Below, piece by piece: positions 26,572-34,814 of a stretch of 64,000 bases of DNA; position 1 is the stretch's first letter; every line of letters starts with the position of its first letter. Both the position numbers and the translations under genes were made by a program. This DNA is from JBBEAM01 sp942491105. GTDB taxonomy: Bacteria > Pseudomonadota > Alphaproteobacteria > Kiloniellales > DSM-21159. Under the pieces are notes generated by a model. It saw only the letters and a program-made list of their open reading frames with translations. It was not told where the DNA came from and did not search any database. The DNA is taken from the NCBI GenBank assembly GCA_942491105.1, contig CALNZX010000005.1, forward strand, positions 62,001 to 126,000, written 5' to 3'.

Positions 26572-27711
26572 ATGAAGATCACCGATGTACAGGCCATCTA
26601 TCTGAGCCTGCCGGAAATCGCCCAGCGCACGGATAGTTCCCAGGACGCGCTGCTGATCCGGATCGACACCGACGCCGGGATCACCGGCTGGGGCGAGGTT
26701 GACAGCTGCCCGGCGGCGATAGCCGCGGTGGTCGATGCCCCGCCTTCGCATACCCTGGTCAACGGCCTGCGCAATGTCCTGCTCGGCGAGGACCCCCTGG
26801 CCATTGCCTCGCTATGGGACAGGATGTGGCATTCCACCCTGTACTTCGGGCGCAACGGCGCGGCGGTACAGGCGATGGCCGGCATCGACCTGGCACTCTG
26901 GGACATCAAGGGAAAGGCCCTGGATCTGCCGGTGCACATGTTGCTGGGCGGCGGCGGGAGCTATCGCAGCGAGATCCGGGCCTATGCCTCGAACATGATG
27001 CAGATGACCCCCGAGGCGACGGCGGCGCGGGCGCGTCAGGCCATGGAGGCGGGCTTTACCGCGGTCAAGTTCGGCTGGGAACCGCTGGGTCCCGACGCCG
27101 AGTTCGACCGGCAGCTGGTCGCGGCGATCCGCGACAGTCTCGGCCCCAAGGCGGAGCTGATGATCGATGCCGGCCTGGCCTGGGATGCCAAGACGGCGAT
27201 CCAGCGCTGCCGCCTTTTCGAGCCCTACGAGCTGTTCTGGCTGGAGGAGCCCTTGGGCCCCGACGATCTGCGCGGCTATGCGCGGCTGTCGGCCGCGGTC
27301 GATACCCGAATCGCCGCCGGCGAGGAGGAGTGCACGGTCGAGGGCTACCGGCGGCTGATGGACGAGGGCCGGATCGATGTGGTCCAGGTCGACGTGACGC
27401 GCACCGGCCTGACCCAGGCGATCCGTATCGCCGAGATGGCCCACCGGCGCGGCCTGCCCTGCGCCAATCACACCTTCACGACCGATATCAATGTCGCGGC
27501 CTCGCTGCATTTCCTGGCGGCGATTCCCAATGCGATCATCCTGGAGTACGGCGTCGAGCCGAGCGACATCGCGCGCAACCTGGCCAGAAAGCCGATTCGG
27601 ATCGAGGAGGGCATCGCCCGGGTGCCGACCGAGCCTGGCCTGGGTATCGAGATCAACGAGGAGATCGTCGCGCGCTACCGCTGCGATCCGGTAACGCGGG
27701 AGCGCTGCTGA
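26572..27711 (+). CDS. Mandelate racemase/muconate lactonizing enzyme family protein (2)
   Basis: 379 residues, enolase superfamily. Lys in AVKFGWEPLG, metal ligands in MIDAGLAWD, WLEEPLGPDD and AGEEECT, and the His in CANHTFTTDIN. Probably dehydrates a sugar acid to a 2-keto-3-deoxy acid, the step before the neighbouring SDRs. It is a second, clearly different paralogue of the enzyme at 14565-15755. The stop codon overlaps the start of the next gene by one base. Confidence 0.9.
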   Translation: MKITDVQAIYLSLPEIAQRTDSSQDALLIRIDTDAGITGWGEVDSCPAAIAAVVDAPPSHTLVNGLRNVLLGEDPLAIASLWDRMWHSTLYFGRNGAAVQAMAGIDLALWDIKGKALDLPVHMLLGGGGSYRSEIRAYASNMMQMTPEATAARARQAMEAGFTAVKFGWEPLGPDAEFDRQLVAAIRDSLGPKAELMIDAGLAWDAKTAIQRCRLFEPYELFWLEEPLGPDDLRGYARLSAAVDTRIAAGEEECTVEGYRRLMDEGRIDVVQVDVTRTGLTQAIRIAEMAHRRGLPCANHTFTTDINVAASLHFLAAIPNAIILEYGVEPSDIARNLARKPIRIEEGIARVPTEPGLGIEINEEIVARYRCDPVTRERC

Positions 27712-28451
27712 TGCCGGGACGTTTGCACGGTAAGCGGACCCTGATTACCGGCGCGGCCCAGGGCATCGGCAGGTTCTCGGCGGAACTCTTCGCGGCCGAG
27801 GGCGCCGAGGTGATCGCGACCGATCTGCAGGCCGACAAGCTGCGCGAGCTCGAAGACCGGAAAGGCATCGAGACCGCAGTTCTGGATGTCACCGACGGCG
27901 CCGCCATCGCGGCCCTGGCGGACAGGCTGGGCGCGCTCGACGTCCTGTTCAACTGCGCCGGCTACGTCCACCAAGGGGACATCCTCGCGTGCCCGCAGGA
28001 GGAATGGCAGCGCAGCTTCGCGGTCAACGTAACCTCGGCCTACGCGATGACGCGGGCCTTCCTGCCGGCGATGCTGGAGGCCGGCGGCGGGACGATCGTC
28101 AACATGGCCTCGGCGGTTTCCTCGATCAAAGGCGTGCCGAGCCGCTGCGCCTATGGCGCCAGCAAGGCGGCGGTTATCGGGCTGACCAAGTCGGTGGCCG
28201 CCGACTACGTCGGCCAGGGCATTCGCTGCAACGCGCTCTGTCCGGGGACCGTGGACACGCCCTCGCTGGGCGAACGCATCGCCGCGCTGGGAGATGTGGA
28301 AACGGTCAAGCGCGCCTTCGTGGAGCGTCAGCCCATGGGCCGTCTTGCGCAGCCCGATGAGATCGCCAAGGCGGCGCTGTACCTCGCCAGCGACGACTCC
28401 GCCTTCATGACCGGGACGGTCCTGGTCATCGACGGCGGCATGAGCCTATAG
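27711..28451 (+). CDS. SDR oxidoreductase, 2-keto-3-deoxy-L-fuconate dehydrogenase-like
   Basis: 246 residues from the ATG at 27711, immediately at the upstream stop; a much longer in-frame extension exists but overlaps the dehydratase gene and is not homologous to SDRs. GAAQGIGRF near residue 13, NCAGYVHQGDIL, NMASAVSSIKGVPSRCAYGASKAAVIGLTKSVAADYV with the catalytic Tyr and Lys, and C-terminal GTVLVIDGGMS. Length and motifs fit the DHRS6-like/2-keto-3-deoxy-L-fuconate dehydrogenase group. Confidence 0.88.
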   Translation: MPGRLHGKRTLITGAAQGIGRFSAELFAAEGAEVIATDLQADKLRELEDRKGIETAVLDVTDGAAIAALADRLGALDVLFNCAGYVHQGDILACPQEEWQRSFAVNVTSAYAMTRAFLPAMLEAGGGTIVNMASAVSSIKGVPSRCAYGASKAAVIGLTKSVAADYVGQGIRCNALCPGTVDTPSLGERIAALGDVETVKRAFVERQPMGRLAQPDEIAKAALYLASDDSAFMTGTVLVIDGGMSL

Positions 28452-28493
28452 ATACAGAATCGGCCATCAAGAATTCCAAGATAAGGAAACCTC

Positions 28494-29342
28494 ATGAAAC
28501 TGCTGCGTTACGGCCCCCAGGGTCAGGAAAAGCCTGCGCTTCTCGATGCCTCCGGGCAGCTGCGCGACCTCAGCGGCCTGATCGGCGACATCGACGCCGC
28601 CGCCCTTTCGAAGGCGGGTCTGGCGCGCCTGCGCGCGGCCGATCCCGAAAGCCTGCCGCTGGTGCCGGCGTCACAGCGCCTGGGCCCCTGCATCGCAGCC
28701 GGCGGCAGCTTTCTTGCGATCGGTCTCAACTACCACGATCACGCCAAGGAAGCCGGGCTGCCGATTCCCGAGGAGCCGATCCTCTTCATGAAGGCGCCGA
28801 GCTGCATCTGCGGAGCCAACGACGACGTGCTCCTGCCGCCGGGCTCTGAGAAACTCGATTGGGAGGTCGAGCTTGGCGTGGTGATCGGCGAAACCTGCCG
28901 CCATGTCGGCGAGGCCGAGGCGCTGGAGCATGTCGCGGGCTACTGCATCGTTAACGACGTCTCCGAGCGCGCCTATCAGATGGAACGCGGCGGTCAGTGG
29001 GTGAAGGGCAAGAGCTACGACAGCTTCGGGCCGATCGGTCCCTATCTCGTCACCCGGGACGAAGTGCCCGACCCGCAGGACCTGGAAATGTTTCTCGACG
29101 TCAACGGCGCCCGAGTGCAGACGGGCCACACCGGCACCATGATCTTCGCGGTCGCCGAGATTGTCAGCTACCTCAGCCGTTTCATGACCCTGCGCCCGGG
29201 CGACCTGATCACCACCGGCACGCCGCCCGGCGTCGGCCTGGGCTTCAAGCCGCCGCGTTACCTGAAAGCGGGGGACGAGATGCACCTCGGCATCTCCGGC
29301 CTCGGCGAGCAGAAGCAGCGCGTGGTGGCCGAAAGTCTCTAA
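28494..29342 (+). CDS. FAH-family hydrolase, 2,4-diketo-3-deoxy-sugar-acid hydrolase-like
   Basis: 282 residues, starting MKLLRYGPQGQEKPALLDA, a start typical of the FAH-type enzymes that cleave 2,4-diketo-3-deoxy-L-fuconate or -rhamnonate to pyruvate plus lactate. Metal ligands in DWEVELGVVIGE (~residues 122-133), and the lid/active-site run IVNDVSERAYQ. AAGGAAA precedes the ATG. It is often annotated as ureidoglycolate lyase; the neighbours make the sugar-acid role more likely. Last gene of the + operon that starts at 20406. Confidence 0.88.
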   Translation: MKLLRYGPQGQEKPALLDASGQLRDLSGLIGDIDAAALSKAGLARLRAADPESLPLVPASQRLGPCIAAGGSFLAIGLNYHDHAKEAGLPIPEEPILFMKAPSCICGANDDVLLPPGSEKLDWEVELGVVIGETCRHVGEAEALEHVAGYCIVNDVSERAYQMERGGQWVKGKSYDSFGPIGPYLVTRDEVPDPQDLEMFLDVNGARVQTGHTGTMIFAVAEIVSYLSRFMTLRPGDLITTGTPPGVGLGFKPPRYLKAGDEMHLGISGLGEQKQRVVAESL

Positions 29343-29346
29343 CGGG

Positions 29347-29366
29347 CGCGGCCGCCGACGGCCGCG
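29347..29366. terminator. Hairpin between convergent genes
   Basis: CGCGGCCG (29347-29354) pairs perfectly with CGGCCGCG (29359-29366) around a CCGA loop; TAATCCTATTT follows on the + strand. Probable terminator of the long + operon, possibly used in both directions. Confidence 0.55.
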
Positions 29367-29371
29367 TAATC

Positions 29372-30490
29372 CTATTTACCCGGCGGCACGGGATTTCCCG
29401 GAACCGGCTCGCCCCGGAGCGACGGGTGAGCCCTCTGGTATTGCGGCGGAAAGGCCGCCTGCGCGCCCAGCGCCTGGGCCGCGTGCCACGGCCAGCGGGG
29501 ATCGAACAGCATGCCGCGCGCCAGGGCGATCATATCGGCCTGGCCGCTGGTCAGGATGGTTTCCGCCTGCAGCGGTTCGGCGATGCTGCCGACAGCCATC
29601 ACCGGGACGCCGCTGGCGCGGCGTATCTCCGCCGCGAAGCGGGTCTGATAGCCGGGACCGGAGACGATCTTCTGCGCGGGTGCGAGCCCGCCGCTGGAGA
29701 CATCGATGTAGTCGCAGCCGCGCTCGCCCAAGGCCTGGGCGTAAACGATCGAGCTGTCGAGGTCCCAGCCGCCCTCGATCCAATCGCTGGCCGAGAAGCG
29801 CACGCCGAGCGGCCGGTCTTCCGGCCAAAGGGCGCGCACGGCCTCGAAGACCTCCAGAGGAAAGCGCATCCGGTTTTCGAGCGAGCCGCCGTAGGCGTCC
29901 TCGCGCCGGTTGCTGATCGGAGACAGAAACTGGTGCAGCAGGTAACCGTGGGCGCTGTGGACCTCGACGGTGTCGAAATCCGCGCGCAGCGCCCGCTCGG
30001 CGGCGGCGACGAAGGCGGCTTTCACGCGCTGCAAGCCGGTTTCGTCCAGTGCCTGCGGCTGATGCCAGTCGGGCCCATAGGGCAGCGCCGAAGGCCCATA
30101 GGTCTGCCAGCCGCCGCTATCTTGCGGCAGCGGCTTGCCGCCTTGCCAGGGCAGGGCGGTCGACGCCTTGCGGCCGGCGTGGGCGAGCTGGATACCGATC
30201 CGCGCATTGCCGTAAGCGCGGAAGAACCGCACGACCCGTTGTAGCGCGGCCTCGTTCTCGTCCGAGTAGAGACCGACGCAGCCGGGCGTGATGCGTCCCG
30301 CGGCCTCGACGCCGGTGGCCTCCACGAAAACCAGGCCGGCGCCGGACACCGCGAACTGCCCCAGATGCATCAGATGCCAGTCGCCGACCGTCCCCTCCTG
30401 GGCGGAGTATTGGCACATCGGCGCGACGACGATGCGGTTGGCAAGCTCCAGGGAGCGCAGGGCGATGGGCGTGAAGAGCTGTGAGGGCAT
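29372..30490 (-). CDS. NADH:flavin oxidoreductase, Old Yellow Enzyme family (YqjM-like)
   Basis: 372 residues, FMN-binding TIM barrel. Begins LFTPIALRSLELANRIVVAPMCQYSAQEG, with the Cys of MCQYS characteristic of YqjM-type (thermophilic-like) OYEs. HAGRKAS and the FMN/substrate segment DFDTVEVHSAHGYLLHQFLSPISNRREDAYGGSLENR are present. Reduces activated C=C bonds of enones or enals with NAD(P)H. It is downstream of bioY on the same strand (43-base gap), but a role in biotin transport is unlikely. Confidence 0.92.
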   Translation of the reverse strand: MPSQLFTPIALRSLELANRIVVAPMCQYSAQEGTVGDWHLMHLGQFAVSGAGLVFVEATGVEAAGRITPGCVGLYSDENEAALQRVVRFFRAYGNARIGIQLAHAGRKASTALPWQGGKPLPQDSGGWQTYGPSALPYGPDWHQPQALDETGLQRVKAAFVAAAERALRADFDTVEVHSAHGYLLHQFLSPISNRREDAYGGSLENRMRFPLEVFEAVRALWPEDRPLGVRFSASDWIEGGWDLDSSIVYAQALGERGCDYIDVSSGGLAPAQKIVSGPGYQTRFAAEIRRASGVPVMAVGSIAEPLQAETILTSGQADMIALARGMLFDPRWPWHAAQALGAQAAFPPQYQRAHPSLRGEPVPGNPVPPGK

Positions 30491-30533
30491 GTTCAGGCTG
30501 GCTTTCGCGTAGGGGGAGAAGAGAGGTTCGATC

Positions 30534-31076
30534 CTAATCCGCCAGGCCGGGGCGGGCGCGCCGGACCTCGCGGTTGATGTAGGCGGCTATCACCGCTTTC
30601 AGGATATCGCCGGGAATAAAAATCAGCACGGCGGTCAGCGCCTTGAGCAGGCTCATCTCCGCGACGATCGCAAGGCCAACCACGCCGAAGGCATAGAGCA
30701 CGAGGATGCCGCCGATGACGCTGGCGATAACGCCGGCCAGCATGGGACCGCTGCGCAGACAGGTGCGGTAAAGCAGACCGATCACGATGGCGGCGACCGG
30801 CCAGCCGATCAGGAAGCCCACGGTGGGCCCGACGAAGACGCCGAGCCCGCCGCGTCCTCCCGCGAGCAGCGGCGCGCCCAGCGCGACCACCGCGATAAAG
30901 ACGAGTATGGCGAGGGCGCCGCGCCAGGGGCCGAGGATCAAAGCGGCCAGCATCACCCCCAGGGTTTGCGCGGTAATCGGAACTCCGCCGGCCAGGGGTA
31001 TCGTGATCTGGGGGATCAGCCCCAAGGCGGCGATCAAGGCGGCGAAGAGGGCCACGCGGGCCACGGTTTTTTCCAT
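30534..31076 (-). CDS. bioY: BioY, biotin-binding S component of ECF transporter
   Basis: 180 residues, six hydrophobic helices. The BioY pattern is seen in PLAGGVPITAQTLGVMLAALILGPWRGALA and in the GGRGGLGVFVGPTVGFLIGWP segment. BioY binds biotin with high affinity in the inner membrane. The start is two bases after the stop of the T-component gene. Genes run bioM-bioN-bioY on the minus strand, away from the biotin-dependent carboxylase genes. Confidence 0.95.
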   Translation of the reverse strand: MEKTVARVALFAALIAALGLIPQITIPLAGGVPITAQTLGVMLAALILGPWRGALAILVFIAVVALGAPLLAGGRGGLGVFVGPTVGFLIGWPVAAIVIGLLYRTCLRSGPMLAGVIASVIGGILVLYAFGVVGLAIVAEMSLLKALTAVLIFIPGDILKAVIAAYINREVRRARPGLAD

Positions 31077-31078
31077 TG

Positions 31079-31672
31079 TTATCTCCTATCGAAGCCGCCG
31101 CGCGCGGCCAGGGCCTCGGCGGCATGGTCCGCGTCGTCCAACGCGGAGAGGATGAAAGGCACCACGAGCCGCCAACGCGGGCGGCGCGGGGAACGGGCAT
31201 GCCAGGCCGCGCCCAGCATCTGCCAGCGTTCCGCCAGCATCGGGGCGAAGCGCAGGGTCATGGTGATCGCAACGCTGAAAGGACGGGTTGGCACACCGGC
31301 CCAGCGCAGGGGCGCGAGCAGGCGGTCGAGCACGGCCAGCATCTCGGACAGCGCCGTCGCGGCGGAGACCAAGGTCGCGAGCAGGACCAGGATCCCGATC
31401 CGCAGGCAGACGGCGAGCCCGAGCATCCAGTCGCTGAGCAGTCCATGGGCGAGAAAGGCGAGCAGCAGCATCAGCCCGATGGGCCGGAGCGCGCGCAGCA
31501 ATCCCAAGGCGCCCAGGCCGGCCAGCAGCGCCAGCACGCTGGCGAGGATCGCCGCGAGAACGCGCGGATCGCTGACCAGGAACAGGGCGATGCTGGATGC
31601 GGCGAGCAGCAGCAGCTTCAACCCCGCGGGCAAGCCGCGCAGCCAGGGGGTGTGGATGCTTAGGCCGACCAT
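31079..31672 (-). CDS. bioN: BioN, ECF transporter T component
   Basis: 197 residues, hydrophobic, EcfT family. The C-terminal coupling motif EALAARGGF matches the Ala-Arg-Gly signature; an upstream cytoplasmic AWHARSPRRPRW segment is the other half. It transmits ATPase motion to BioY. It overlaps bioM by 13 bases. Confidence 0.93.
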   Translation of the reverse strand: MVGLSIHTPWLRGLPAGLKLLLLAASSIALFLVSDPRVLAAILASVLALLAGLGALGLLRALRPIGLMLLLAFLAHGLLSDWMLGLAVCLRIGILVLLATLVSAATALSEMLAVLDRLLAPLRWAGVPTRPFSVAITMTLRFAPMLAERWQMLGAAWHARSPRRPRWRLVVPFILSALDDADHAAEALAARGGFDRR

Positions 31673-32382
31673 GTCGCGGAGTCCCGTCCTTCGGCCTGCA
31701 TGGTTTCGAAAAAGGCCGGCAGAACCCGCGCGGGCGGACCATCGTCGCGCAGCCTGCCGTCATCGATCCAGAGGACCCGCTCGAAAGCGGCAAGCATGTC
31801 CGGATCGTGGCTGATCATGACGATCTGTTGGGGCAGCGGCGCGATGAAACGCTCCAGCCGCAGGCGGGTTGGAATGTCGAGACCGGTATAGGGCTCGTCC
31901 AACAGGATCACCCGCGGCCGCATTACCAGCACCGCGAGCAGGCAGACCAGGCGGCGCTGTCCCTCGGACAGCGTGGCGACGGCGCGGTCGCGCCAGGCGG
32001 CGATGCCATGGCTCTCCATCAAGGCGAGGCTGTCCGCTTCGGCGTCGCGCGGCGCCACGCCGTTCTCCGTCAAACCGAAGGAGATTTCCTCCAGGACGCT
32101 GGGGCATAGGATTTGATGGTCGGAATTCTGAAACAGGAAGCCCGCGACGGAGAGCGATCCGAAATCGCGTTTGCTGGGGTCGATGCCATAGAGTTCGACC
32201 GTACCATGATCCGGTTTGATCAGGCCCTTGATGACGCGGGCCAGGGTGGATTTTCCGGAGCCGTTGCGGCCAACGATTGCGATGCGGCGCTCCGTCAGAT
32301 CGAGCGAGATGGCGTCGAGTATCGTCCTGTGGCCGCGCCGCAGGCTGACATCGCGTAGATGGATGCCCTCTGTCTCGTTCAT
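31660..32382 (-). CDS. bioM: BioM, ECF transporter ATPase
   Basis: 240 residues from the ATG at 32382 (MNETEGIHLRDVSLRRG). A longer in-frame extension to 32628 has no ABC homology and covers a palindromic leader region. Walker A GRNGSGKST (38-46), signature LSEGQRRLVCLLAVL, Walker B VILLDEPYTGLD, H-loop ISHDPD. It powers biotin uptake with BioN and BioY. GGAG lies very close to the start, so initiation may be weak or regulated. Confidence 0.93.
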   Translation of the reverse strand: MNETEGIHLRDVSLRRGHRTILDAISLDLTERRIAIVGRNGSGKSTLARVIKGLIKPDHGTVELYGIDPSKRDFGSLSVAGFLFQNSDHQILCPSVLEEISFGLTENGVAPRDAEADSLALMESHGIAAWRDRAVATLSEGQRRLVCLLAVLVMRPRVILLDEPYTGLDIPTRLRLERFIAPLPQQIVMISHDPDMLAAFERVLWIDDGRLRDDGPPARVLPAFFETMQAEGRDSATWSA

Positions 32383-32611
32383 GCTCCGCGCCGTTCCATA
32401 TGCAGGCCGCTCCAGCCGATAGGCGCCGCCGAATTCGGCGGCGCGCCCAAGTCGCCGCGAGCGCAACCACGTTCGCCGAGCTTCGAGGCAGGCAGTTGAA
32501 TACCGCAAAGCAGGCATCGGCGGAACAGGCTGCGTCCGCGCGGTTCCGCAGCTTGGGGCGATCGCAACTTCATCTGCACGCATCCAGTCCCCCCAGGAGA
32601 GGATTCCAGGC
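32383..32611. promoter_or_regulatory. bioM leader region with a 22-bp perfect palindrome
   Basis: In the 347-base gap between bioM (minus) and the biotin carboxylase gene (plus), bases 32423-32444 form a perfect 22-bp GC-rich palindrome centred on GAATTC, 41 bases upstream of the bioM start. Further short inverted repeats make the stretch to 32600 look structured. I do not recognise a known riboswitch or the BioR box (TTAT-N2-ATAA type). No gene is supported here. Confidence 0.4.
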
Positions 32612-32648
32612 TTGCCGTAGCCGGGCAATGAAAGATATATATGATATA
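32612..32648 (+). promoter_or_regulatory. AT-rich promoter/operator of the biotin carboxylase gene
   Basis: TTGCCG (32612-32617) and TATATA (32636-32641), 18 bases apart, form a plausible promoter. ATATATATGATAT (32635-32647) occurs inverted and identical at 34140-34152, upstream of the carrier-protein gene. Confidence 0.45.
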
Positions 32649-32729
32649 AAGGAACTCAGGTAAATCTCTTCAAACGCCGCCCATCGTTGCCAAAGGGCGG
32701 CCAGTTCGAACGACAGTATTGGAGGAACC

Positions 32730-34100
32730 ATGGCTCTTCGCCGCATTCTGATCGCCAATCGGGGCGAGATCGCGCTTCGCATCATCCGCGCCTGCCGCGA
32801 CCTTGGCATAGAATCCGTCCAGGCGCACTCCAGCGCCGATGCCGACACGCTGCCCGTACGGCTGGCGGACCGCGCGGTGGAGATTGGCGGTCCGCAGGCC
32901 GCGGAGAGCTATCTGAAGGCCGACACCCTGATCGCGGCGGCGCGCGACGCCGGCTGCGACGGCATCCATCCCGGCTATGGTTTCCTGTCCGAGAACGCCG
33001 ACTTCGCCGATGCCTGCGCGGCGGCGGGCCTGGTTTTCATCGGCCCCAAGGGATCGGTGATCCGGGCGATGGGCGACAAGGCGGCGGCGCGCAGCCTGGC
33101 GATGCAGGCCGGGGTTCCCGTCACCCCCGGCTCGCGCGAGCCGGTGACCTCGCCGGAGGCCGCGCTGGAGGTCGCCAGGGAGGTCGGCTTTCCGCTGCTG
33201 ATCAAGGCTTCGGCTGGCGGCGGCGGGCGCGGCATGCGCGTGGTCGAGGTGGAAGAGAAACTTCGCGAGACCCTGGAAAGCGCCGCCCACGAGGCAAAGG
33301 TCGCCTTCGGGGATGGCGGCGTCTACATCGAGAAGTATCTCTCCCAGGTGCGGCATGTTGAGGTGCAGGTCTTCGGCGACGGGCGGAAAACGCTGCATTT
33401 CGGGGAGCGCGACTGCAGCGTGCAACGCCGCCATCAGAAGCTGGTCGAGGAAAGCCCCTCGCCCGCGTTGACCGCGGCACTGCGCGACGAGATGACCGCG
33501 GCGGCCTGCGCGTTGGCCGACCAGGTGGCCTATCAAGGCGCCGGCACGGTGGAGTTCATCGTCGATGCCGCCACCCAGAGCTTCTACTTCATCGAGATGA
33601 ACACCCGCATCCAGGTCGAGCACCCGGTGAGCGAGGAGGTCACCGGCTTCGATCTCGTCAGGCAGCAGATCCTGCTCGCCGGCGGAGAGGCCTTGACCAT
33701 CGATCAGGACGACATCGTTCAGCGGGGGCACGCCATCGAATGCCGGATCAATGCCGAGGATCCCGAGAAGGGCTTCATGCCGAAGCCGGGCACGATCGAG
33801 GAGTTCATCCTGCCGGCCGGCCCCGGGGTGCGCGTGGATACCCATGTCTATCCCGGGTACAAGCTGCCGCCGTTCTACGACTCCCTGCTTGCCAAGGTGA
33901 TCGTCCATGGCCGCACGCGGGAGGAAGCGCTGGCGCGGATGCGCCGGGCCCTGGGCGAGATGCGGGTGAGCGGCGTTCCGACGACGATCGCTTTCCATCA
34001 GAAGCTTCTAAACGATCCGGCTTTCCTCGAGGGCAGGGTGCATACCCGCTACCTGCGCGAGGAAATGTACGCCGGCCACCCCATGCAGCAGATGTTGTGA
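32730..34100 (+). CDS. Biotin carboxylase subunit (AccC type)
   Basis: 456 residues, full-length biotin carboxylase. N-terminal RRILIANRGEIALRIIRACRDLGI, ATP-grasp glycine loop KASAGGGGRGMRVV (~residue 159), catalytic segment EMNTRIQVEHPVSEEVTG (~residue 289) and a C-terminal domain. It makes carboxybiotin on a carrier protein from bicarbonate and ATP. GGAGG precedes the ATG. It is the only biotin carboxylase seen here, yet the locus has two carriers and two carboxyltransferases. The context suggests a dedicated catabolic carboxylase rather than fatty-acid synthesis. Confidence 0.93.
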   Translation: MALRRILIANRGEIALRIIRACRDLGIESVQAHSSADADTLPVRLADRAVEIGGPQAAESYLKADTLIAAARDAGCDGIHPGYGFLSENADFADACAAAGLVFIGPKGSVIRAMGDKAAARSLAMQAGVPVTPGSREPVTSPEAALEVAREVGFPLLIKASAGGGGRGMRVVEVEEKLRETLESAAHEAKVAFGDGGVYIEKYLSQVRHVEVQVFGDGRKTLHFGERDCSVQRRHQKLVEESPSPALTAALRDEMTAAACALADQVAYQGAGTVEFIVDAATQSFYFIEMNTRIQVEHPVSEEVTGFDLVRQQILLAGGEALTIDQDDIVQRGHAIECRINAEDPEKGFMPKPGTIEEFILPAGPGVRVDTHVYPGYKLPPFYDSLLAKVIVHGRTREEALARMRRALGEMRVSGVPTTIAFHQKLLNDPAFLEGRVHTRYLREEMYAGHPMQQML

Positions 34101-34118
34101 CCGGGCGTATTTGGGCGG

Positions 34119-34154
34119 TTGACGGCCCGATATGCTTCAATATCATATATATGA
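34119..34154 (+). promoter_or_regulatory. Promoter and palindrome upstream of the carrier-protein gene
   Basis: TTGACG (34119-34124) and TATCAT (34141-34146) are 16 bases apart. TCATATATATGA (34143-34154) is a perfect 12-bp palindrome overlapping the -10. It shares 13 bases, inverted, with 32635-32647 and resembles 38339-38350. Confidence 0.55.
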
Positions 34155-34246
34155 CTTAGTTGTTATCCATCTGCAGGGCGCGCGTCCCGCGACGCGCTGC
34201 CGAAGCAGGCCCAAGCGGTCGAGTTATCAGTAGAAAGGGTATTCCG

Positions 34247-34792
34247 ATGTCTGGCCAAGCAGACCTGACACACGAAGACGTCCTGCGGATCCTGCGGATC
34301 GTCGATGAAGCCAAAGACGTCGAGGTACTCGTCGAGTACGGCGGTATGAAGCTGCGGGTGCAGAAGGGCACGGCCGGGCAGGCCTCGGCCTTCGGATCTG
34401 CCTTCGAACCGGCGGCCGCCACGGCGCCAGCGCCCGCGGCGGCTGCCGCGGCTCCGGTTTCAACCGCGGCCGCCGCGGTCGAACCGGAAGCCCAGCCCGA
34501 AACCCCGGCAGCGCCAGCGGCTGCCAGCGGAGACGCTGCCTTGCCGCAGGGTGCCGTGGCGGTCCGGGCGCCGATCCTCGGACGCTTCTATCGTGCTTCC
34601 TCGCCGAGCGAGCCGCCCTTCGTCGAGGTCGGCAGCAAGGTCGGCTCCGACGATACCGTGGGGCTGATCGAGGTGATGAAGCTGTTCAACAACGTCAAGG
34701 CGGGGGTCAGCGGCACCATTATCGAGATTCGCGCCGGCAACGAGGAGATGGTCGAGGACGACCAGGTGCTCTTCGTCGTGCAGCCAGAGTGA
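34247..34792 (+). CDS. Biotin carboxyl carrier protein (AccB type)
   Basis: 181 residues from the ATG at 34247 with AAAGGG upstream; an in-frame ATG at 34160 lies in leader sequence. Residues ~1-45 are the AccB N-terminal domain (VLRILRIVDEAKDVEVLVEYGG), ~50-100 an Ala/Pro/Glu linker, and ~105-181 the biotinyl domain. Biotin attaches to Lys145 in IEVMKLFNN, a variant of the usual EAMKM. It moves carboxybiotin between the carboxylase and a carboxyltransferase. 22 bases separate it from the next gene. Confidence 0.93.
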   Translation: MSGQADLTHEDVLRILRIVDEAKDVEVLVEYGGMKLRVQKGTAGQASAFGSAFEPAAATAPAPAAAAAAPVSTAAAAVEPEAQPETPAAPAAASGDAALPQGAVAVRAPILGRFYRASSPSEPPFVEVGSKVGSDDTVGLIEVMKLFNNVKAGVSGTIIEIRAGNEEMVEDDQVLFVVQPE

Positions 34793-34814
34793 GCCGGCCG
34801 GGAGGGCAGAAACC

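Noticed and set aside
26814..27710. Long N-terminal extension of the SDR at 27711
   Set aside because: It lies out of frame within the MR-family gene and reads as Arg/Gly-rich noise; SDR homology starts exactly at ATG 27711.
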